Source of the DNA: an uncultured Prevotella sp.
Lineage (GTDB): Bacteria > Bacteroidota > Bacteroidia > Bacteroidales > Bacteroidaceae
Direction of reading: 5' to 3'
NCBI GenBank assembly: GCA_900769055.1
Contig: CAAGFF010000078.1
Location: 1-5,978, forward strand
DNA length: 5,978 nucleotides
Shown here: positions 1 through 5,786 of the stretch, one piece after another
Layout of the letters: the number at the start of each line of letters is the position of its first letter
How positions within the stretch are numbered: the first letter of the stretch is position 1
Notes under the pieces: generated by a model
Databases searched by the model: none
Seen by the model: the letters and a program-made list of their open reading frames with translations, nothing else
What the model was told of the DNA's origin: nothing
Position numbers and translations under genes: made by a program

Positions 1-1
1 T

Positions 2-2218
2 AGCCTTTCCAAGAACATCAGCAAGCACAGTGGCATCCTTACCCATGTACTGGAGATGGAATGCACCCCACAATACCCAGTGGTTGTCGTTCTTGCCGTG
101 TATACCGAGAGTCATTGTGCCGTCGGTAACTACGCCATAAACCTCTACAGGATAGATATTGCTCTCAAAATACTTGGATGCAGCAGCCTTGTCGTTAGGA
201 GTAAATCCACCATCGTTGTCTGTTCTCTCGTTTACACCCATAGATGTTGTCTGACGACCTGAGAACACATTAGGCAGACCTTGCTCAGAGTCGTTGATGA
301 AGAGAGAAGCGATCTCTACATCCTTTACGTTTCCTGCTACATAGTCAGCGTATGGATCACCGTTCTTCTCAGGGTATCTGTAAAATGCCTGGGTATAGAG
401 TTTGTATACACCATTCTGCAATCCCTCAACCTTCTGTGAGAGTTCGAAAGCGTTTACCCAAACCTCGGCTACGCCATACTGTGTGTTAGGCTTACCGTTA
501 GAGGCGAAGTTGTTTGTACCAGTGATTGTCCAGTTGCCGAAGCCTGAGTAAGGAACATCAGCAGTAGACTCCGTGAAGTCAGCGTTAAGGACAAGTGAGG
601 TTGCGTCGTCACCAGGCTTCATCTGGCTGCGGCGACCTTCATCAATAATTTCATATATTCTGTTGTATGCAGCGAGGAGCTCTTCTGTCGTGGCTGTAGC
701 ATTGGCTATCATGCTCTCGCATTCAGCGATATACTCTGTCAATGGCTGATAGTCGAGTTCTGCATCATAGCTTGCATAGTCTACGGCTTCCTGCAGTTTA
801 GCGTATGCAGCAGCATTGGCGTATGCCTCGTTTATACCGGCAGAAGCCTTCTTGAATGCCTCAACGGCAACAGCTGTCTCAGTAGCGGCAGCGATGATTG
901 CAACCTGCTCGTCAACCATTGTAATTATCGACTGTGTAACGGTCATACCGTCGATGCTCTCCTTCCAGTTGTCGAAGAGAGTTGCCATGTGCTGGTACGA
1001 CTCTATCGTTCCGCCATAGTAAGCGAGCGAGACGTTGTCAATACCTACCCAGTTGTTCATGTTGTCCTCAGACATATAGAGACCGAGAGAGAGTGTGTCG
1101 GCATCAACAGGCACGAATGTCTGCATGAAGACAGGCTCAACTGATGTTACAGGAACCATGATGTCGTTACCGAAGAAATAGGTTCCGTTGCCACACATAG
1201 CTGTAATCTGGTTCTGAGCAGAAACGGCTGCGCGGAGAAGGTAAACGCCAGAGGGCAGACCAGTAAGCTTCTGATACATCATACCCTTGAGCGGTTTCTC
1301 CTTCGGGTTCCAGTTCTCATAGAATGGAACGGTGAAGTCACCCTGCTGGTTGGACGCAATCTTGTTGCTGGCGGCACCAGTGGTTGATGTCCATCCCTTG
1401 GTATCGGTATCGAAGTTTGGATTGACAATTTTTCCTGTTACATCGGCAGGATTGTCTACACTACCCTTCATCGAACGCTGCAGGTAGAGGTCATCGATAG
1501 CTGCCTGCACCTGCTCCTTTGTGCTTTCGGTGTTGGCAAATACAGCCTCGGCATTGGTGACATTAAGGCCTTCCTCCTTTGCCTTCTCAATTTCCTCACC
1601 AAGAAGAAGCGCAAGGTCGTAGGTGTCGAGAGCAACGAAATAGGCGGCATAGTCAGCCTCGCTGACGAAACGCCATTTAGTGTTGTCGTTGCCTACAGGA
1701 ATGTCCCAATAGGTACCGTAGGTAGGTGATACTGAACCAGCATGTTCTGTATCAACGCCAAGAGCCTCGCCCTCAACATAGACAGAGTTGTCTGTAGGCA
1801 GGCCGATAACGTAGGTGCCATCGCCATTGGCTGTGACACTCCAGTTTGTTACTTCAGCAGCCTTGCCGCCACCATCAACGAAAGCGCCCTTAACTCCATT
1901 ACCCATCTTTGTGTCGGTGCTGGTTCTGAAGAACTGCTTGTTGTCGCCCTTGGATGTCTTGAGGAAGGTGATGGTGTAGACACCATCTGAGATGTTGTCT
2001 ACCTTTGCTGCAAGACCTTCTTTGGCGACAATGGCCTGTGTACCCCAAGCCTCACCTTGGTTAATAAACATTGAATAGCCTTCATTGTAGAGGTAATAGG
2101 TTGTTCCTGAAGCTACCTCCGACGCAGCAGGGACAGGCTTCGTCCATTCTGCCGCCGTTGCTGTAGTGGCTGCAAATGTCATGCAAGCCATCAGCGTGTG
2201 TTTGAAAAATTGTTTCAT
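2..2218 (-). CDS. Secreted multimodular protein with two carbohydrate-binding-like modules (partial, C-terminus off the left edge)
   Basis: I translated this frame codon by codon from ATG at 2218 to the window edge: 739 codons and no stop, so the gene is intact but cut off by the window. Residues 1-22 are a signal peptide (MKQFFKHTLMACMTFAATT, then ATAA), so the product is exported. Residues 23-183 form a beta-rich domain beginning T-Y-Y-L-Y-N and ending W-R-F, resembling ricin-like beta-trefoil N-termini of Bacteroidota surface proteins. Residues 184-258 are helical and acidic. Residues 263-402 look like a jelly-roll carbohydrate-binding module: it opens NPNFDTDTKGW, has GLPSGVYLLRA in the middle, and closes WVGIDNVSLAYYG. 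Residues 404-535 are an alanine-rich helical linker. Residues 542-730 are a second module (LNADFTES, GLQNGVYKLYTQAFYR, WVLWGAFHLQYMG), followed by what looks like the next helical segment. No catalytic domain is visible in this part. I infer glycan binding; an enzymatic domain could lie beyond the edge. No Shine-Dalgarno site precedes the ATG (AATAACAGCTT). It lies 106 bp downstream of the lyase gene and is probably cotranscribed with it or controlled by the repeat hairpin between them. Confidence 0.85.
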   Translation of the reverse strand, partial: MKQFFKHTLMACMTFAATTATAAEWTKPVPAASEVASGTTYYLYNEGYSMFINQGEAWGTQAIVAKEGLAAKVDNISDGVYTITFLKTSKGDNKQFFRTSTDTKMGNGVKGAFVDGGGKAAEVTNWSVTANGDGTYVIGLPTDNSVYVEGEALGVDTEHAGSVSPTYGTYWDIPVGNDNTKWRFVSEADYAAYFVALDTYDLALLLGEEIEKAKEEGLNVTNAEAVFANTESTKEQVQAAIDDLYLQRSMKGSVDNPADVTGKIVNPNFDTDTKGWTSTTGAASNKIASNQQGDFTVPFYENWNPKEKPLKGMMYQKLTGLPSGVYLLRAAVSAQNQITAMCGNGTYFFGNDIMVPVTSVEPVFMQTFVPVDADTLSLGLYMSEDNMNNWVGIDNVSLAYYGGTIESYQHMATLFDNWKESIDGMTVTQSIITMVDEQVAIIAAATETAVAVEAFKKASAGINEAYANAAAYAKLQEAVDYASYDAELDYQPLTEYIAECESMIANATATTEELLAAYNRIYEIIDEGRRSQMKPGDDATSLVLNADFTESTADVPYSGFGNWTITGTNNFASNGKPNTQYGVAEVWVNAFELSQKVEGLQNGVYKLYTQAFYRYPEKNGDPYADYVAGNVKDVEIASLFINDSEQGLPNVFSGRQTTSMGVNERTDNDGGFTPNDKAAASKYFESNIYPVEVYGVVTDGTMTLGIHGKNDNHWVLWGAFHLQYMGKDATVLADVLGKA

Positions 2219-2324
2219 AAGCTGTTATTGATTAGTTAATGAAAAAAAGTCTACATAGCCCCCCCTGCCCCCCGGTGGGGGGTTCCAAGGCTGGATAAAG
2301 AGGGCAAGGGGACTTGGATTGTTT
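2219..2324. other. Gap between the lyase gene and the carbohydrate-binding gene
   Basis: About half of this 106-bp gap is repeat copy A. The rest, nearest the downstream ATG, is AT-rich with a seven-base T-run on the minus strand. I see no TAnnTTTG (-7) motif of the Bacteroidota sigma factor and no Shine-Dalgarno site. Confidence 0.6.
2257..2307 (+). repeat. GC-rich interspersed repeat unit, copy A (arm plus 16-bp tail)
   Basis: The arm at 2257-2288 reads AGCC, a C-run, TG, then C6-GGT-G6 and TTCCAA. It is followed after 3 bp by TGGATAAAGAGGGCAA at 2292-2307, which is identical to the segment at 5435-5450. The C6-GGT-G6 core is itself a small hairpin. This copy lies in the gap between the lyase stop and the next gene and pairs with copy B. 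Confidence 0.85.
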
Positions 2325-5300
2325 TTACTTTATGAGGTGTTTGGTACCCCCCACCGGGGGGCAGGAGGGCTGTTTAATATATATTCCCTTCTTACCCGGC
2401 TTGCTGACCTCCACTCCACTTACGGTGTACCACCTTGTAGTGGTATCGGTTTCCGTTTCATTCAGTTCTATGCCTGAAGCCTCGTGCGTAAGTCCGTAGA
2501 AGGCTATCTCGGATGAGGTTATTCCCTCTGTCGGTGAAACGAACCTCAGATAGCGGTAGGGCGTGGTGTCGAAGACACTCTGGCGGGTCCATACCGATGA
2601 GGACTCAGGACGGGTAGTTACATTATGCAGTATGCTGCTTTCAGCGAAGTCTGCTTGGTTAGAGCCATAGAACACCGAACCGACAAAACCGTCTATGTGT
2701 GCGGATGTTGGCTTGTAGCGCACCTGCGTCACTACGCACTCGTTGCCCTCGCCAAGGTCTATTGTCAGCATTGTGCCCTGTGCCGCACCCTCAATAGTTG
2801 TGCCTGCAAGCTTCTGCTGTAGAGAGACAGTCAGCATGACAGGCTCAGTATAGTCGCTCTCGCCTAATGCGTTCCTCGCGCGTACCTTATAATAATATGT
2901 GGAATTGAGAGAGGTCGTAAGGTCAAGCCACCCTACCCTGCCTGCTGCTCCCTGATGAAGGTTGCCGCTTGGCACGGTAGCAATAACCTCAAAGCCGTAA
3001 TCAGACGAGAGGGAACGGCTGATGTCATATTCCTCTATGTCGCTCTGAGCCGTCCAGTCCAAGAATGCGTAGGTTATGTTTGGTGTTGCCTTCAAAGCCT
3101 GTGGCATCTCAGGAGCAGCCAACGACGAAGTAGTCACGCTGATGGTGTCGGACGAGGTCTGTCCTGCAACGTTCTGTGCTATCACTACATAGCGGTATGT
3201 TGTCTCTGGTGTAAGACCATTATGAGTGAACGTATTATCCGTGAGCGCATCCGCTATGGTGTAGAAGGTATCGCTACCTGGCAGGCAGCATTTCACGGAA
3301 TAAGATGACACAGCATCGTTTCCGTCCCATGCCAACTGCACGGAAGTGGCATTTACATCAGCAGCCATGAAGCCTGTAGGAGCTGGACAACCGTCGTTGC
3401 CGCTTGTAGATGCTACAGATATGTTGTCGAAGAACACACGTGTCTCACCTGTAGCGCCGTTCCATCCTCTGGAAGCGAACATACCTACATAGCATGTAGA
3501 TGCAAAGCCACTGATGGTTGTGGTGTACACCTCCTGCCAGTTGATGCCGTCGAAGCACTGGTAAGCTGTGAAGGTAGTGCCCTTGCGTACAAGCTTGAAC
3601 CATGAGCCTACAAAAGTATGTGTGTCGCCAGGCCATGATGTTGTAGCCGAGTTGGCGGTCTTCCTTGCCAGCATATAGGCATAGCGGGCATCGTAATTGT
3701 TCTGGCATACCGCAGCCATGCGTGCGCCACCAGCCAAGGACTCACGTATCATAAGACCGAACATGTCGGCTCTGCCGTCACAACGATCGTAGGCATATAT
3801 GCGTCCCGTGATGGTGAAGCTGCCTGTGAGCTTACGATAGAGGAATGTGAAGTTATCGGTTTCTCCGTTTGCTTTCATCTCATACGAACGTGATGTAACA
3901 GAGAAGTTATGTCCGTTGCCCTCATAGTACAGAGCATCACCTTCACTCTCAACGCTTCCTATGTCTGTCAGCTTCCATGAGTCTGGCATCACGGCACTTC
4001 CGTCTACGGCAGTTGCCTTCACTACGTTGCAATATTCACCCTTTGCGCTGTTGTTCTTCAGAGCTATGCGATACTCGTATGTCTTTCCACCTGTGAGCGG
4101 TGTATCAACATATTCTGTCGAAGTGTTGTTGGTATATTCGTATGCCTTTGTCCACTCCTCGGTGCCAGCTTCCCTTCTCTCTATGATGCTGCCGCTGACG
4201 GTCGTCCAGTCTGGACGCTGCCATTTCAGCCTTATTCCTCCTATGAGCGGAGTTGCCTCAACTGCCATAGGGGTTGCTGGAGCGTCAAGGGCTGTGACGT
4301 AGTTCTGTATTCCCTCATCCATATATGTCAGCATGGTATAGTTGCATGCGTCCCAACCGTAGTTCTGCAGTCCGCGAAGACGGATGGCGTTGGTGATATA
4401 TGGGGCATCCATTCCCTTACGCAGCACATAGTGATTGAAGGTGGCTTCTGAGCCGGGGAAACCGGTTATGCGGTAAGGTGAGTTGAGCGATACACTGTAG
4501 AAGTATCTGTCGGCACAGTCGTTGTATGGAGTCCAGTCGCACAGATGCTCAAGGTTGTAGCGGTACAGATATTCGAAGCCTTTTAGCAACAGGTTGTCTT
4601 CCAAAGACCAGAGGTCTACGCCGTTGTTCCATGCCACCTCGCATAGTTCTGCTGCAGCATCGAGACCAATCTCGGCATGTGGCATGTCGCGTCCCATCTC
4701 TATGCTCTGTCCCTTGTTGTTGAATATCATGTTTGTCAAGCGTCCGCCTCCATAGCCTGTACCCTCGGCACCATCCTTATAGTAGCGTACAGCCTCGTCG
4801 AAGATGTCACGACGGTCGCAGAACACGCCAACAACCATACAGCCGAGATTGGCTGGGCCGTCCCATCCCGGCCATGAGCCACAGTGACTGAGGAAATTCT
4901 TCAGTCCTGGGTACCACTTTTCCAAGCACATTGTCTTGAAGGCTTCACGGTCTTTCTCTTCCCATCCATCGTAGAGAGACACCAGCTCTGCCGCTTCCAC
5001 CATTGAGATAATAGGCAACTGAAAAAGCTGGTCAGATGCCACACAGGTTATGGTTTCAGTCCATTTATTGAGTATGTTCACTGCACATTTTGCATGTGCC
5101 TCATCACCTGTGACATACCAGCGCAGCATGTTGTAGTATGCAGCCTGTGCATCACGTGAAGCACGCTGGCGGTTGCCATTAGAACCACCGATATCGCCAT
5201 CGCTGCTACCCGGTGTGGAATAACCACTATTGGCTTTCCACTCATTGCACATGTTCTGCCATGCACCGTACCAAGGCTGTTCCTTTGCCTCTACCTTCTG

Positions 5301-5474
5301 CTTTATGAAGTCAAGGTCAGCACGGGTGTTTACCAAGGCTGGGTGCTGGAAGGACTGAGCAGAAGCAAACAAAGTGGTGAAGAGGAAGAATATAAGGAGA
5401 AGCCCCCCTGCCCCCCGTTGGGGGGGTCCAATGATGGATAAAGAGGGCAAATGTTTGGGAATGCTTATATCCAT
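2325..5474 (-). CDS. Secreted alginate-lyase-family polysaccharide lyase with FN3, concanavalin-like and discoidin-like domains
   Basis: The product is 1049 residues from the ATG at 5474. Residues 1-39 are a signal peptide with hydrophobic core LLLIFFLFTTLFA at 25-37 and likely cleavage at ASA|Q. Residues 42-378 resemble the alpha-helical toroid of the alginate lyase family (Pfam Alginate_lyase; PL38 is possible). They open FQHPALVNTRADLDFIK and contain WPGWDGPANLG (201-211), EMGRDMPHAEIGL (259-271, with a candidate catalytic His266) and ATFNHYVLRKGM (344-355). FN3 domain 1 spans 398-490. A concanavalin/LamG-like domain of DUF1349 type spans 496-688, ending RVFFDNISVA. FN3 domains 2 and 3 span 696-784 and 786-885. 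A discoidin (F5/8C)-like domain spans 886-995, ending YRYLRFVSPTEGITSSEIAFYGL. The tail at 1000-1049 contains WYTVSGVEVSKPGKKGIYIK. By family, the enzyme would cleave uronic-acid-containing polysaccharide by beta-elimination outside the cell; the exact substrate is unresolved. The frame stays open up to an ATG at 5540, but that start lies in a repeat arm and would add 22 residues ahead of an already long signal peptide, so I prefer 5474. Repeat-derived residues occupy about 9-25 and 1035-1045. Confidence 0.85.
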   Translation of the reverse strand: MDISIPKHLPSLSIIGPPQRGAGGLLLIFFLFTTLFASAQSFQHPALVNTRADLDFIKQKVEAKEQPWYGAWQNMCNEWKANSGYSTPGSSDGDIGGSNGNRQRASRDAQAAYYNMLRWYVTGDEAHAKCAVNILNKWTETITCVASDQLFQLPIISMVEAAELVSLYDGWEEKDREAFKTMCLEKWYPGLKNFLSHCGSWPGWDGPANLGCMVVGVFCDRRDIFDEAVRYYKDGAEGTGYGGGRLTNMIFNNKGQSIEMGRDMPHAEIGLDAAAELCEVAWNNGVDLWSLEDNLLLKGFEYLYRYNLEHLCDWTPYNDCADRYFYSVSLNSPYRITGFPGSEATFNHYVLRKGMDAPYITNAIRLRGLQNYGWDACNYTMLTYMDEGIQNYVTALDAPATPMAVEATPLIGGIRLKWQRPDWTTVSGSIIERREAGTEEWTKAYEYTNNTSTEYVDTPLTGGKTYEYRIALKNNSAKGEYCNVVKATAVDGSAVMPDSWKLTDIGSVESEGDALYYEGNGHNFSVTSRSYEMKANGETDNFTFLYRKLTGSFTITGRIYAYDRCDGRADMFGLMIRESLAGGARMAAVCQNNYDARYAYMLARKTANSATTSWPGDTHTFVGSWFKLVRKGTTFTAYQCFDGINWQEVYTTTISGFASTCYVGMFASRGWNGATGETRVFFDNISVASTSGNDGCPAPTGFMAADVNATSVQLAWDGNDAVSSYSVKCCLPGSDTFYTIADALTDNTFTHNGLTPETTYRYVVIAQNVAGQTSSDTISVTTSSLAAPEMPQALKATPNITYAFLDWTAQSDIEEYDISRSLSSDYGFEVIATVPSGNLHQGAAGRVGWLDLTTSLNSTYYYKVRARNALGESDYTEPVMLTVSLQQKLAGTTIEGAAQGTMLTIDLGEGNECVVTQVRYKPTSAHIDGFVGSVFYGSNQADFAESSILHNVTTRPESSSVWTRQSVFDTTPYRYLRFVSPTEGITSSEIAFYGLTHEASGIELNETETDTTTRWYTVSGVEVSKPGKKGIYIKQPSCPPVGGTKHLIK
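2341..2371 (-). repeat. GC-rich interspersed repeat arm, copy B, translated in the lyase C-terminus
   Basis: The reverse complement reads AGCCCTCCTGCCCCCCGG and continues TGGGGGGTACCAA, matching copy A except for one indel, one substitution in the C-run and one T/A change near the end. It lies inside the lyase reading frame and encodes QPSCPPVGGTK (residues 1035-1045), just before the final HLIK and the stop at 2325. The 16-bp tail seen at copies A and C is not present here. Confidence 0.85.
5401..5450 (+). repeat. GC-rich interspersed repeat unit, copy C, translated in the lyase signal peptide
   Basis: The arm at 5401-5431 (AGCCCCCCTGCCCCCCGTTG, then a G-run and TCCAA) is followed after 3 bp by TGGATAAAGAGGGCAA at 5435-5450, identical to 2292-2307. 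Read on the minus strand in the lyase frame, the unit encodes residues 9-24, LPSLSIIGPPQRGAGG, immediately before the hydrophobic core LLLIFFLF. It includes a run of seven identical bases (5420-5426) within codons. Confidence 0.85.
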
Positions 5475-5526
5475 AATATATTCTTTATTAATAATTGTTC
5501 TACTAATTTGTAATTCTCTATCAGAT

Positions 5527-5557
5527 TTGGTCCCCCCCACCGGGGGGCAGGGGGGCT
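5527..5557 (-). repeat. GC-rich interspersed repeat arm, copy D
   Basis: The reverse complement differs from the copy C arm at two of 31 positions. It holds a C7 run (5532-5538) and two G6 runs (5542-5547 and 5550-5555). It lies in the gap upstream of the lyase start and is the inverted partner of copy C. The 16-bp tail is absent here too. Confidence 0.85.
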
Positions 5558-5558
5558 T

Positions 5559-5577
5559 CCACTGGGGGCAGGGGGCT
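5559..5577 (-). repeat. Degenerate partial third copy of the repeat arm next to copy D
   Basis: CCACTGGGGGCAGGGGGCT resembles the half of copy D reading CCACC-G6-CAG6-CT, with shorter G-runs (G5 and G5) and one C-to-T change. It abuts copy D with one base between them, so the arm seems to be partly duplicated in tandem. Confidence 0.6.
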
Positions 5578-5600
5578 TATGGCATGGGGAGATTCCTTTG

Positions 5601-5774
5601 TTACTCCTCCCAGTTGTCCCAAGCACTATACCTTTTGGCACCACTTATCTCACCAGATGCCTCTGAAGCATCACCCGGTTTTTCAATTATTTCAGGGGCA
5701 CTTGCTGCAAGGATTACCTCATGCAGGTCGCATTGTACATTCTTTATAATTGGAGCAATATAATTCTTTTTCAT
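5601..5774 (-). CDS. Small uncharacterised MKKxYxxP-type protein (57 residues)
   Basis: The frame reads MKKNYIAPIIKNVQCDLHEV, then ILAASAPEIIEKPGDAS, then an acidic, tryptophan-rich end YSAWDNWEE and a TAA stop at 5601-5603. Small Bacteroidota and Prevotella proteins often begin MKKxYxxP, carry a short hydrophobic LLAxS-like patch near residue 25, and end in an acidic W/D/E-rich stretch; I recognise this style but know no assigned function. An upstream in-frame ATG at 5780 would add MV (59 residues) and lies 6 bp after the stop of the preceding gene. I chose 5774 because it gives the typical N-terminus. The tight spacing indicates cotranscription with the gene ending at 5787. There is one cysteine (residue 15), no full-length transmembrane helix and no clear signal peptide. 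It could be a regulatory peptide or a precursor peptide, but nothing in the sequence decides this. Confidence 0.7.
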   Translation of the reverse strand: MKKNYIAPIIKNVQCDLHEVILAASAPEIIEKPGDASEASGEISGAKRYSAWDNWEE

Positions 5775-5786
5775 AACCATGTATAT

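Larger units (their letters stand above)
2257..2371. repeat. Inverted repeat pair A/B around the lyase stop codon
   Basis: Arms of 31-32 bp (2257-2288 and 2341-2371) are separated by 52 bp and would form a long GC-rich hairpin in the minus-strand transcript. The lyase TAA (2325-2327) lies in the loop. On the minus strand the stem is followed after 8 nt by seven T residues (complement of 2242-2248), so the structure may weaken or end transcription between the lyase and the downstream gene. The gap is wider than in a standard intrinsic terminator, so I do not call one. Confidence 0.7.
5401..5557. repeat. Inverted repeat pair C/D around the lyase start codon
   Basis: Arms of 31 bp are separated by 95 bp, and the ATG at 5472-5474 lies in the loop. 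In the minus-strand transcript, arm D would be 5' untranslated leader and arm C would be coding, so pairing would enclose the start codon and upstream AT-rich leader in a hairpin loop. The arm sequence is clear; the effect on translation is inferred. Confidence 0.7.
5475..5600. other. Gap upstream of the lyase start
   Basis: Next to the start codon is an AT-rich leader (5475-5526). Its last bases before ATG are TTAATAAAGAATATT, where AAAGAA is at best a weak ribosome contact. Further out lie repeat copy D and the partial third copy, then about 23 bp before the stop of the small upstream gene. No TAnnTTTG motif is present on the minus strand. Confidence 0.6.

Noticed and set aside
2..2218. Pseudogene, because no complete reading frame is bounded by a stop
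   Set aside because: All 739 codons are open and in frame to the window edge, with modular homology throughout; it is merely truncated by the window.
2242..2288. Intrinsic terminator formed by copy A and the T-run
   Set aside because: The small hairpin is about 20 nt from the T-run and the large A/B stem is 8 nt away, so neither has canonical geometry. It is mentioned only as a possible attenuating structure.
2314..2499. A plus-strand frame of 61 codons
   Set aside because: It is antisense to the lyase C-terminus and begins in the repeat pair; no domain or ribosome site supports it.
5475..5540. A longer lyase starting at ATG 5540
   Set aside because: The ATG falls inside repeat arm D and would place 61 residues before the cleavage site, including a poorly suited polar stretch. 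The ATG at 5474 follows an AT-rich leader and gives a more plausible signal peptide.
2257..5557. Composite transposon or insertion sequence carrying the lyase
   Set aside because: There is no transposase, the arms lie inside the coding sequence at both ends, and no flanking target duplication is evident. A repeat insertion at each end explains the pattern better.
2257..5577. CRISPR array
   Set aside because: The repeats are in inverted pairs 3 kb apart, with no regular spacers and no cas genes in the window.
5374..5763. A plus-strand frame of 129 codons
   Set aside because: It runs antisense through the lyase N-terminus, both repeat arms and the small minus-strand gene, and its translation is repeat-derived (VPPTGGQGG) with no recognisable domain.
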